From Euperipatoides rowelli (Eukaryota; Onychophora; Udeonychophora; Euonychophora; Peripatopsidae): a DNA stretch of 14,140 bases. A program made the translations under genes and the position numbers. The notes under the pieces were generated by a model. That model was not told where the DNA came from, did no database searches, and was given only the letters and a program-made list of their open reading frames with translations. This document shows positions 1 to 8,760 of the stretch, piece by piece (the stretch's first letter is position 1; each line of letters opens with the position of its first letter). The stretch lies in assembly GCA_003024985.2 (NCBI GenBank), contig PXIH01S0003588.1, one strand, 5' to 3'.

Positions 1-1339
1 GTAATCATGTGTATTTGATGAATTTATTATATGAATTAAAGCATATTTTGGAGGGTGAAATTCCCTTTAAAAAAAATGTATTACAAATACATGAATGAAC
101 TCGCCGAGAAGCAGCTAATTTATTTTCTATTAATTCTTTTCTTTTACTATTAGACGTCTGAGCAAGAGTTCATGGTTAACTAATCTTATAATCTACCGTG
201 AATAAATCAATAGCATTAAACATGATAAACATTTTTACCCACGGCTTTCGTGTATTATATTCATATTCTTCGATCAACACCAGTCTTCTTATGGCATCAA
301 AATTCAATTTGGATCCATATGTTCAAACAGATAACAAGATGAACAAGAATCATTTACTGCAGATTTCTGATTCAATCAGACGATACTAATGTTGAGATCG
401 ACGTTTTCTTTTTCTCTTTTTTTTTCATTTCTCTTCTGTAATAATAATATTAAAAAATGACGGTAAAAACAATGAGATTAACCATAAAATAGATTATCAA
501 ATAAATTGATCCAAAGGGAGGGGAGGGGGCAAGTTGAAGGGGAAAAAAAACCTTGAAGAAGCTTTTCTAATGTATTCACGATTAAACTGCTCTTTTAATG
601 TTGTTGTCGTTGTAAAATATCAATTTCTTTATTTCTGAATGGCTGACCCGGGGATGTGTCTTCTCTTTATAGATAGAAACATTTTCAGATAACTTATCTG
701 ACAATATGGAATAAATAGATTTCTTATAAAAAATTTCTTTTTCAAGAAATGAAGCTGTAAATTAAGCTAGTGCATGTATATATGTATGTGTATATTATTA
801 TATTATATATTATTATTTATTTATTNCGAATATAAAAAATTGATTAATTAAACAAGCATTTTTATACAAAAATACACCTAAATCAACGAAGTTGAAATAG
901 GCATTGATAAACCACTTTAAATATAGTATCCAAATATTATAAAAACAACAATTTAAATGATGACATGAAATTAAACAAGGACAAAAAAATAAAAATAGTT
1001 TAACAACACAAAAATGAAAGAATGACTGAAAGGATGGCTGTATTTCAAAACTACATAAGATTAAAGAAAACATAAACTTATGCCTGCAGCAGACATATGG
1101 TTAGAATAATAGTCTTCTATAAATTGATGTGATTTTACAGTAGAAGCATCTGGGTGGTAAAGGTTGAATTTGAATGAAATATTATTTATTGAATTTATCT
1201 CTGGTATTAAGTTGAAGTAAAAATAGGTTAGTAGCTAAAATTAAAAAAAAAATCAAGTAGAAAATAAAATTGTTCTGGCCACACAAATTGAATAAGATTT
1301 CTTCTAGTATGAAAATGTTCACAAGTCCAGGAGACAGTC
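1..1339. other. AT-rich spacer, no gene seen
   Basis: No reading frame here looks coding. The longest plus-strand frame, near 198-389, has no ATG at its left end and an ordinary A/T-driven composition. A minus-strand frame near 813-1073 runs up to the N at 826 and is rich in Phe, Leu and Cys, as expected from translated A/T-rich DNA. The stretch contains many A and T runs, a purine-rich G cluster near 515-530, and an AT microsatellite next to an N. I see no promoter, splice-site pair or RNA gene that I could defend. Confidence 0.6.
775..826. repeat. AT/TTA microsatellite ending at an N
   Basis: A low-complexity tract of TATG/TATA units passes into TTA and TTTA units and stops at a single N at 826. 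The sequence after the N does not resemble the sequence before it. The N is most simply an assembly join at a region that is hard to sequence. Confidence 0.75.
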
Positions 1340-2291
1340 GAGAAATATTTTAACTTGCATGGGGCATTCAGGCAGAGTGGTTCGGCCTCAGGCTGTCAAG
1401 GTGGGGTAGATCTCTGGAATAGGTTGGCCTCAGGAACATCAAGCTTGAAAACATGATGGGGCACGGATCTGGTCCACGGTGGAGGGCCTCAGCTATTCTC
1501 TGCTTCAGCTGGTTTATTTCCCGTATATTCATGGAAAAATTACCACCTAGTCTTAATGATCGGATGCAGCCTTAAGTTGATCCAGTGTGGGTAGCTTCTT
1601 TGGTACCCCTGACATGGAGTGGTTTTGATGAATATGGGAGTTTTAGCTGAGGCTGGATACTCTTGGCTGGGTTGCACAATTTTCCCAAGCCGCTGGTTTT
1701 GGCTGAAGTTGACTGAAAAGTGTCAGGGTACTAAGTATGGAAAAATATCAACTAGGCTGTGGCTGATAGACTGGATCTGGGTTAGTACTGGCTGATCTCT
1801 GGCTGGTTTATGACTTCTTCACCACACTGCAGTTTAACATTAGCTGGTGTTGATTCTGCTAGAAGTATTTCTTTCTCTTTTTCTTCATTTTCATCTCATG
1901 TTTTGTGTAGAGAGATGTAGAGTGTTGAGTCTTGAGGATCCGAGTCCTAATCTTTATACCATTAATGTTAAAAATCCATGGTTAGGGTAAAAGTTAACAC
2001 ATTTTGCCTGTCCCATGTTTTTGTATACAAAACTGATCCAGTAGGGTTTTTGGAGGTGTGAATTTGTATAATTAAAAGTTCAGTATCCAATTAAATTTTG
2101 ACAATAGATAATTATCCAGAGTCTGTAATATCAAAGAGGTTTATGGGATCCTGGTCCATTGTTAAACAAAAAATGGTACCTATTATACTTCACTCCAGGA
2201 ATCATTATGAGTCACCATATAAAATATTATGTACAAAAAATAAATAATTAAATGTTATGGAAATATTACAAATAAAGCCATCACAAAATAC
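1340..2291. repeat. 940-bp direct repeat, copy 1
   Basis: This block matches 2293-3224 over its whole length, starting at the shared word GAGAAATATTTTA and ending at a shared GCCATCAC-AAATAC. The copies differ by scattered substitutions and a few indels. For example, copy 1 has an extra C/T-rich and AGAGATGTAG segment near 1868-1925 that copy 2 replaces with a shorter stretch. By hand count about 28 of 250 positions differ in the segment covering the minus-strand frame. The unit is locally richer in G+C than its flanks, especially at 1355-1860. It has no long terminal inverted repeat that I can see, and I do not recognise the family. Confidence 0.9.
1368..1615 (-). pseudogene. Frameshifted copy of the 82-codon repeat ORF
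   Basis: This is the counterpart of the intact frame at 2321-2569. It shares the ATG (1613-1615) and the TGA (1368-1370) at homologous positions. One base is missing about 20 codons after the start, just after the residues ASDH, which puts a stop codon in frame immediately. Beyond the lesion the second half still reads like copy 2, sharing for example CPIMFSSLM and HLDSLRPNHSA. Many of the differences between copies change the amino acid, so the comparison gives no clear sign of selection on the protein. It is either a relic of a repeat-borne gene or a chance open frame in the repeat. Confidence 0.5.
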
Positions 2292-2292
2292 N
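2292..2292. other. Single N between the two repeat copies
   Basis: The ambiguous base sits exactly at the boundary. Copy 1 of the 940-bp repeat ends on its left side and copy 2 begins on its right. Some scaffolders put a single N where two contigs are expected to overlap but were not merged, so the tandem arrangement may be an assembly product. Confidence 0.7.
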
Positions 2293-3224
2293 GAGAAATA
2301 TTTTAGCTTGCATGGGGCATTCACGCAGAGTGGTTCGGCCTCAAGCTATCAAGGTGGGATAGATCTTTGGAATAAGTTAGCGTCAGGAGCATCAAGCTTG
2401 AAAACATGATAGGGCATGGACCTGGTCCACAGTGGTTGGCCTCAGCTATGCTCTGCTTCAGCTGGTTTATTTCTCGTATATTCATGGAAAAATAACCGCC
2501 CATTCTTACATGATCGGCTGCTGCCTTAAGTTGATCTAGTGTGGGTAGCTTATTAGGTACACCTGACATATTATTTTTGTGGATATGGGAGTTTTAGCCA
2601 GGGTGGATACTCTTGGCTGGGTTTCTCAATTTCTCCAAGCCGCTGGTTTTGACTAAAGGTTGACTGAAAAGTATTAGGGTACTGAGTATGGAAAAATATC
2701 AACTAGGCTGGTGGCTGATAGACTGGAGCTGGGCTAGTACTGGCTGATCTCTGGCTGGTTTATATCCTCTTCACCACATTGCAGTTTAACATTAGTTGGT
2801 GTTGATTCTGCTAGAAGTATTTCTTTTTCTGATTTTTATGATAAGACAAGAGTCTGAGGATCCGAGTCCTAACCTTTATACCATTAATTTAAAAAATTCA
2901 TGGTTAGGGTAAAAGTTAACACATTTTGACTATCACATGTTTTTGTATATAGAAAACTGATCCAATAGGATTTTGAAGGTGTAAAAATGCATAATTAAAT
3001 GTTCAGCTTCCAATAAAATTAAATTAAATTTTGACAATAGATAATTAGTCCAGAGTCTGGGATACCAAAGAGGGTTATGTGATCCTGGTCCATTGTTGAA
3101 CAAAAATGATACCTATTATACTTCACTCCAAGAATCGTTTTGAATCACCAAAGAAATTTTTATGTACCAAAAATAAATAATTAAATTTCATGGAAAGATC
3201 ACAAAAAAAGCCATCACTAAATAC
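2293..3224. repeat. 940-bp direct repeat, copy 2
   Basis: This is the second copy of the unit at 1340-2291, in the same orientation and separated from it by only one N. It carries the intact minus-strand 82-codon frame near its left end. It also has the GGATCCGAGTCCTAA word, the TTCACTCCA word and the same A/T-rich right end as copy 1. After the repeat the sequence continues into unrelated spacer at 3225. Confidence 0.9.
2321..2569 (-). CDS. Small hypothetical ORF inside the 940-bp repeat
   Basis: An 82-codon frame opens with an ATG and ends in TGA. I do not recognise the product. The first half looks protein-like: it begins MSGVPNKL, then has a mixed hydrophilic stretch with LDQLKAAADHV and SMNIREINQLKQ that could form short amphipathic helices. 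The second half (GPGPCPIMFSSLM to RPNHSA) differs in character and could be read-through past an exon end. No signal peptide or membrane segment is evident. Upstream on the same strand (about 2573-2765) a different frame is rich in Pro, Gln, Ser and Tyr, broken by one stop, and could be part of the same ancient coding region. Copy 1 carries the same frame with a one-base deletion. It may be a fragment of a repeat-encoded protein, or it may not be a gene at all. Confidence 0.35.
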   Translation of the reverse strand: MSGVPNKLPTLDQLKAAADHVRMGGYFSMNIREINQLKQSIAEANHCGPGPCPIMFSSLMLLTLTYSKDLSHLDSLRPNHSA

Positions 3225-4556
3225 ATCTCAATGTTAAGGAAGCACAGCCATCTTCAGTTTGACATCAAGAATGAATAATTTTCAAGAAAAAATGTTGAAA
3301 TAGTTAAAAATCAGGTTTTATTAATTGTCACATTTGAATGAGCACCCTTAACTCTGGACGGCAATGTCCAGGCTGACTTAAGAGCTTCACTAGGCCAATG
3401 TAAGCCTATGTTGAGGGAAAGAAAATCTACTCAGAGAATAAACTGTTAATCATTATCCAACCTTTACAATTAAAGGAAGAGGGAAATAAAATTAATGCTA
3501 CTCTTTTACTTCTAGGCTTAGCTTGACATTTATCTTTAACATATGCTGAGCTTTAAAAATGTTTTGTCCCTTTGTCAGTCAATAAAAAAAGAAATTTATT
3601 AATTTATTTCAATAGAAATTATGAAATGAAAACAAAAAAGAAAAGGGGGAGGGGGTCGCTCATGCTCTTCTGGAGACAACAATAATTCCTAAAATTTAAA
3701 ATTTAGAAAAATATCTAGAAATGAAATAATTGAAATGAAAAAAAGAAAAAATTGTAAACATGGTTTGATCAATAATAATATCGTTGTTCACTGAACTAGT
3801 CTGTCTGTCTGTGTACAGGATTTTGGAAATATGCTTATGTAAAAACAACTGACATTGAATGGTTATGAAATATTTTAAATTATTCCGAAATGATCAATTT
3901 ACAAACTTCAACTTTACTTAAAGTTGGGGTATAATAATAGTTTTATGAATTATCAATAATTGTTTAAAAAATTATTTAATAATAAAAATAATGAATTTAT
4001 TTTGAACTGTATATTAATTGTTTCTGATAAAAATTAGTCCACTAAAGTTTTATTCAAGCTAGTTTGTATTCCATTGTTAACATACTGTAATAAAAATCAA
4101 AAATATTAATATAGCATATCAGAAGTGACCAACCGAAAAAGCTAATAACTTTTGTTAATATACTTGTATAAAGACTAAAAATATTATGGATAAGTTTAAA
4201 AATCCTGAGCGTGGGAATTTTTCTATTTTCCTTGTCCTCAGACTTATCTTGTATAAAAATCTATTCTATAACAACTGTTGATTTTGACTGATCAATATAG
4301 ATTATTCATCGAAGCTAGTCTTTAATTCCCAAAGGGGCTAGTGGACGGAATAACTTTACATCTAACAGTGTTTTATCCCGGACATTCGATTTTTCTTAAT
4401 AAAAAAACCCAAAAAAATTATTTACTACATAAAAAGAAGATCTGGCTTTATAGAAGGGTTATCTATGTCTTGTTTAGAATTTTTGGAAACTAATTAGAAC
4501 TCCAGACCATCTTTACAAAAAAAAACAAAATCAAAACAAAATTATGCTACAAATAG
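3225..4556. other. AT-rich spacer, no gene seen
   Basis: No frame with coding character is visible on either strand. The stretch has many short A and T runs, a GGGGGAGGGGG purine cluster near 3645-3655, and a short GTCT/GTCTG microsatellite near 3798-3815. A slightly less A/T-rich patch at 3340-3420 has stops in every frame. I found no RNA gene or clear repeat partner within the window. Confidence 0.6.
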
Positions 4557-4610
4557 GTGAAAAAGTTTGTCTGGACATCATTATCACTTTTAAAACTCCT
4601 AAGTGCAACA

Positions 4611-4952
4611 ATGTCCATACCTGAGCCCGAGTCTCAAGTGCTTTATGAGCGCCTGCTGGACCACGCTTATTCAATGCGAGCCTTTAAAAGACTTTTATTA
4701 ACCATACGGTATGACATCCATATGCGGTCGCAGCTACGACTAAGGGATATTGAATTGTCTGAATCGGCTGATTTTGGAGCCAAGGCCAATGGCTTAGCTC
4801 TTTCCTTAGTGCAGCCTATATTGGAGGAGCATGGAAAGATCTTTAAAAAACACTTGGAGTGCTATAACTACGCTGTTGCTGTGGCCCAGCATCGGGCTAG
4901 TGAAATGGAAAAAAATATAGAGAGGAGGTACATCCTATTTGCTCTTTCATAG
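4611..4952 (+). CDS. Unknown 113-residue coding-like frame
   Basis: The frame starts at an ATG (MSIPEPESQVLYERL) preceded by A at -3, a reasonable animal start context, and runs cleanly to TAG at 4950-4952. The same frame is open upstream to 4557 but has no ATG there, so I prefer 4611. Base composition rises sharply to near 50% G+C from flanks of roughly 25-30%, and codons are varied, which supports a coding origin. The predicted product is soluble and largely helical with many charged residues: RLLDHAYSMRAFKRLLL, then RLRDIELSES, then LVQPILEEHGKIFKKHLE and a charged end MEKNIERR. I see no signal peptide, membrane span, zinc ligands or known catalytic motif. The family is unrecognised. A retroelement Gag or ORF1 fragment, or an intronless host gene relic, are both possible. 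Confidence 0.5.
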   Translation: MSIPEPESQVLYERLLDHAYSMRAFKRLLLTIRYDIHMRSQLRLRDIELSESADFGAKANGLALSLVQPILEEHGKIFKKHLECYNYAVAVAQHRASEMEKNIERRYILFALS

Positions 4953-5363
4953 GAGTGGAAAGTTGAGGACATGGCTGATGGCCAGTGCAGGACTTAAGAC
5001 AAACCCGCTGATATTGTACCCGAGATATGGATGTATAGAGGATATTCATTTGCGGAGCCAATTTCGTTTCCCAGGTGAAGCCTAGGTCGTGGATCAACCT
5101 AAAATGTTCACTCACACAGTAGAAGGAAACACAAACAAACCATAGACAAGCATCCAAACAAACACAAGAGGAAAGAAAGTGCAAAGGTGTCGACAGGAAA
5201 GAAAAAGTGTAAGTGTTTAGAAACAGTAATGAGAAGAAAGAGGACCGAGTTCAAAATCTAGCACAAAAGAATATCGGAGGCCCCTAAAGCAAATCATAGA
5301 GAACTTTTTCGCCAAGGCAAAGGAACTCTTTGGCAAAAATACCAAAAACTAAAAACTTCTTAA
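4953..5363 (+). pseudogene. Interrupted basic-rich continuation of the 4611 frame
   Basis: The same reading frame continues to a TAA at 5361-5363 but is broken by stops at 4995, 5076, 5100 and 5259. Between the stops the residues still look protein-like: EWKVEDMADGQCRT, DKPADIVPEIWMYRGYSF, and from 5103 a strongly Lys/Arg/His-rich segment with RRKHKQ, KHKRKES, GKKKCKC and MRRKRTEF. A +1 frame over 4953-5085 is also open and protein-like (NPLILYPRYGCIEDIHL), so a frameshift near 4930-4950 is an alternative. Raised G+C relative to the flanks continues to about 5340. This suggests a decayed gene with a nucleic-acid-binding-like basic tail, but that role is inferred from composition only. Confidence 0.4.
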
Positions 5364-5544
5364 TAGGGAAAAAAAAATTGTGTAACAGTAATTTATTTAA
5401 ATTTGTTAAATTAAAATTCTAATTGTTGAAAAGATTTTTTACTAATAATGTTTGCCTTGCAACTAATGTAAAAAAAATCTTTATTTACTATAAATATATT
5501 TTTACACAAAATGATTTATTAAAAATTAAAATTATTTAAAATTT

Positions 5545-5981
5545 GAAATCGAGTCCTCCGAAGTCTTTGTGCAATTTGTTTAAAAATTACATATCCACCA
5601 TTTCCTTATCCAAGTACCGTGACCAGTGTTTACCTTTTTTAAAAAATGAAATTGGATTGTTTTATTTACTTTTGTGCTCAAATAAAACAAGACTGAAATG
5701 ACGGCCAAGGATCTATTCCATATTGTATGAAGGTGGCAAGTGGAAAATATAGGTAATTATTATTGTTTACCTTCTTTGTTTACTTTGACTCATTGTATAT
5801 AAGGTAGCGAAATATCCATGCCACCATCCATCTATTAAAAAAAGCTAGTAATAAAAACATTATATTTCCTTCCTAATTCCCAGAAAAGCCAGATGAAAAA
5901 AATATGGTTTTCCCTAAAAATAATAATTCAAATGAAAAAAATTAATAATAATAAAAACTAAACATGTGCTAATGTACACTA
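5545..5981. repeat. 420-bp direct repeat, copy A
   Basis: The block begins GAAATCGAGTCCTCCGAAGTC and ends near GCTAATGTACACTA. It matches 6078-6490 nearly throughout, with substitutions and small indels; copy A has about 20 extra bases near 5625-5655. No coding frame is shared by the copies. Both carry an inverted pair GGTGGCA/TGCCACC (5732-5738 and 5819-5825 here) about 87 bases apart. The family is unrecognised. It could be a non-autonomous element or part of a longer interspersed repeat. Confidence 0.88.
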
Positions 5982-6075
5982 TAGTCTAGTCAAAATATGA
6001 CCTCAACCCCCCTCACCCCAAACAAATTGCAAGAAATTGTTTTATTGCATTAATTTGTTGCTTCAAGTGGAAATA

Positions 6076-6076
6076 N
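6076..6076. other. Single N next to repeat copy B
   Basis: The ambiguous base lies two positions before the start of copy B. As at 2292, an N falls at the edge of a duplicated block, which points to a scaffolding join. Confidence 0.7.
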
Positions 6077-6077
6077 T

Positions 6078-6490
6078 GAAACCGAGTCCTCCGAAGTCTT
6101 TGTGCAAATTTATTTAAAAATTATATATCCACCATTTCCTTATCCAAGTATCGTGACCATTGGGTTGTTTTTATTTATTTTTGTGCTCAAACAAAACAAG
6201 ACTGAGATGGCAGCCAAGGATCTAATCCATATTGTATGAAGGTGGCAAGTAATAAAATATAGGTAATTATTATTGTTTACTTTCTTTGTTTACTTTGAGT
6301 CATTGTTTCTAAGGTAGCGAAATATCCATGCCACCATTTGTCTATTAAAAAAAGCTAGTAATAAAAACATTATATTTCTCTCCTAATTGCTAGAAAAGCC
6401 AGATGAAAAAAAATATGGTTTTCCTAAAAATAATAATTTGAATGAAAAAAAACTAAAAAAAAACAACTAAATGCGTGTTAGTGTACACTA
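6078..6490. repeat. 420-bp direct repeat, copy B
   Basis: This is the second copy of the 5545-5981 unit in the same orientation, 96 bases further on. It keeps the GAGTCCTCCGAAGTC start, the AGCCAAGGATCTA word, the GGTGGCA/TGCCACC inverted pair (6241-6247 and 6329-6335) and the GTGTACACTA end. Its right end lies about 100 bases from the broken integrase end of element 1, so an insertion or rearrangement here may have removed the rest of that element. Confidence 0.88.
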
Positions 6491-6591
6491 ATTAAAATAT
6501 ACCGTTTTCAATTATAACAGCCTTGCAAACTTTTTGTCAAAACATAATTCAACTGAGAGGTTAGGCTGTACAATTTTTAATAAAACAATAT

Positions 6592-6920
6592 ACCCAATCC
6601 GGATAGGATTTTTTCTGCTATTGTCACATGACCTTAATGTATTTCCTAACCCATATGAAATACGCTTTAATGCGCCAAACAGTTTTATGATCTGAGAGAT
6701 GTCCGCTTGTAATTGTATCGTGATAGTGGTATATTACTTCATCAATGAATGGTTTGGGTACGATTGAACGGTATATAACACCTGTTTCATGGAAATATTT
6801 GACCCGTTTTAAAACAAGGCCACATTCAGCAAGAATGTACTCTCTCTTATCTTTATAAATGCCTTTTAAAATTTGTTCTTTTAAAAATTTGCATTTCTCA
6901 TCCTCTTTCTGTGCTAGAAC
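6592..6920 (-). pseudogene. Integrase N-terminal zinc-binding relic (element 1)
   Basis: A long frame follows RNase H with a one-base shift. It contains the linker CGLVLKRVKYFHETGV, then the histidine half of an HHCC zinc finger around HYHDTITSGHLSDHK and the usual aromatic stretch before the cysteines. A further shift brings in SCDNSRKNPIR, which matches the usual SCDxCQ region with its second Cys apparently lost to a small deletion. Homology stops near 6592. The DDE catalytic core, which follows this finger in complete elements, is absent, so the gene is a 5' fragment. Confidence 0.85.
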
Positions 6921-6954
6921 GAATTTTTCATGATGGTGTTTACTGCTGCTATGT

Positions 6955-7344
6955 CAGCGGATGGGTCAATTTCAGGGCTCCGAGACGAGTCGGCAAATAT
7001 GTTCTCCCTACCGGGTATGTGCTCAAACTGCATATTATACTCTTGCACATGTAGTACCCACCTTATTAAGCATTTGCTTTGATCCTTTAATTGGAACATG
7101 TTTGTGAGGGGCTTGTGGTCTGTTCTGAGGATGATGGAGTAACCATAGACAATATGTCAGAACTGTTGTAGAGTGTACACGATAGCTAATGCTTCGGTCT
7201 CAATTGCTGCGTAGTTGCATTCTGCTGGTTTCAGCTTTCTGCTATAGTGCGCTATAGACTGTAGTATGCCTTCAGCGTTTTCTTACTCTAATAGCCTCCT
7301 AGACCAACCTATGAGGTGTCCGTTGAAATAAAAAATCATTTAGA
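6955..7344 (-). pseudogene. RNase H domain relic (element 1)
   Basis: RNase H degrades the RNA strand of the RNA:DNA hybrid during reverse transcription. Visible motifs include ISTDTS with the first catalytic Asp at 7318-7320, IAHYSRKLKPAECNYAAIE with the Glu region, RTDHKPLTNMF with another acidic site, and the C-terminal FEHIPGRENIFAD signature near 6976-7035. One Leu of the usual ADSLSR ending is lost, leaving ADSSR. Several frameshifts and stops separate the motifs. The last part, 6914-7099, is one open frame running into the linker to integrase. Confidence 0.9.
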
Positions 7345-8270
7345 CAAATCTGGGTGAGCTAGTACAGGTGCCATTGTAAGTTGTTCTTTTAAAGCATTAA
7401 ATGATTTATCGGCTTCTGCAGTCCACTCAACTTTTTCATTTTTCTTTTTCAAGAGTTTATAGAGCGGAGCACTAATTCAGTAAAGTTTTTAATAAACTTT
7501 CTGTAGAAACCTACAGAACCCAGGAAGCTGTGGACATGTTTGGATGGTGAAACTCAGTAACTGCTTCAATGTTTTGATTGGTGGGCCTACTACCGTCTAT
7601 TAACTATATGCCCTAAAAATTTCAATGAGCTTTTAAATAAGCAACATTTACTTGGTTTGACTGCCATAATTATTTTTTTAAGGCTGCTAGAACTTCTAGC
7701 ACCTCAAAATGTTCAATTGTATTTGTAAAAATTATGACATCGTCTAAGTAGGCTAATACCGTTTTCTTTGTGTTTTATACCACTTAGACATTTATTAATT
7801 ATTTCTTGGAAAATGGCAGCCGAATTACTTAAACCTTGAAGGAGCTTTCTCAATTTGTAAACTATCCAAGAAGAGAGAAGCAGAATTTAAATTGTACGGA
7901 CTCGGCTAGGGTGATGTTATAGTAGCCGTTGTTTAGATTCAACGTGGAAAAAAAATTTAGTGACCCCTAGTCTTAATAAAATATTGTCAATACGCCTTAA
8001 AGGGAAGTGATCAGGTTCCAACTGAGCATTAACTGTCCTGAGATCTAGTACAATGAGAAGATCCTCTGGATTGTCTCTTTTTGGAACCTCTAGCAAGGGT
8101 ACATTGTACTCTGTTTCTGTAGCGGGTGCAATGATGCCAGCTGCCTCAAACTGTGCCATCTTTTTCTTGAGTGGCGCGTATAGTGAGTGAGGAATTCTAT
8201 ACTGCTTTTGGGAAATATTGTGGTTATCATTGAATTTTGGTTCCACGTTTTCTATTAAAATAATTTTATA
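7345..8270 (-). pseudogene. Reverse transcriptase relic (element 1)
   Basis: The RT copies element RNA into DNA. The N-terminal 109 codons (7917-8246) are one open frame: QKQYRIPHSLYAPLKKKM, then FEAAGIIAPATETEYNVP, then LLIVLDLRTVNAQLEPDH, matching the fingers and first motifs. After a shift at an A/T run, motif A reads TLNLNNGYYNIT, so the expected catalytic Asp is Asn (7937-7939). LLQGLSNSAAIFQEI follows in another frame, and the catalytic YLDD at 7739-7750 is intact. The thumb/connection carries FLGHIVN and FLGSVGFYRKFIKN. Right of this block, 8271-8470 is a readable linker to protease. At least five frameshifts or stops are present. Confidence 0.93.
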
Positions 8271-8479
8271 ATTATCTAATAATCTTTTTAATTTTCCTTT
8301 ATGGAAATCGGAAAGGTCTAACTCATCTACTTAAAAAAAGTTCATTGATCGGTTTATCTGCAGTAGGTTGTACAGCCAGGTTAGCATTAACAGTGGCTGT
8401 TTTAACAGGTTCGCTTACAAATCTGTTCCAACTGTCATTTAGGTCCATATTGAGATATATAAGACCCTTACCTAAATCT

Positions 8480-8760
8480 AGACAGGCATTATATTCTTTT
8501 TAAAAAAGTCCATTCCTAAAATCACACTATATGCAGTCACAGTATACATTTGGGCTACTAAGACTGACTGTAAAAAAAATAATTGTTATTGATCGACAGG
8601 TTGACAATAGTACGTAGAGCTTTCAACGCTTGTTTGGAAATTGGAGACATTAAGATGGTACAGTCCGAGCTGCAATTTATCAACTCAGAGTTTATACACC
8701 TTTGGCTTACTATAGAATATTCAGCTCAAATATCAATATAAGCTATATATATTCTCTTTT
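8480..8760 (-). pseudogene. Aspartic protease relic (element 1)
   Basis: Retroviral-type aspartic proteases process Gag-Pol and use a D-T/S-G-A triad. Here the site lies at 8723-8734 and reads Asp-Ile-stop-Ala followed by EYSIVS, so both the Thr and Gly positions are damaged. The downstream flap region and the family's closing motif, here VILGMDFF at about 8505-8530, are present in other frames. Further shifts follow toward the RT linker. The length, about 90 codons, is normal for the domain. Confidence 0.85.

Noticed and set aside
198-389. Plus-strand open frame of 63 codons
   Set aside because: It starts with GTG rather than ATG, has no repeat or motif support, and is of a length expected by chance.
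813-1073. Minus-strand open frame rich in Phe, Leu and Cys
   Set aside because: It spans the N at 826 and has the composition of translated A/T-rich non-coding DNA.
1368-1440. tRNA-like D-arm words (GCAGAGTGGTTCGGCC) in the 940-bp repeat
   Set aside because: No matching acceptor stem, anticodon arm or T-arm can be paired around them, and the antisense reads as the end of the small frame.
1340-3224. The 940-bp pair as two LTRs of one element
   Set aside because: They abut with only one N between them, so there is no internal region, and they lack TG...CA ends.
4897-5184. Minus-strand frame of 95 codons
   Set aside because: It is antisense to the coding-like island, is Cys/Phe/Ser-rich, and has no motif. 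The plus-strand reading is better supported.
5545-6490. The 420-bp pair as LTRs of a small element
   Set aside because: Only 96 bases lie between them and no primer-binding site or polypurine tract is present.
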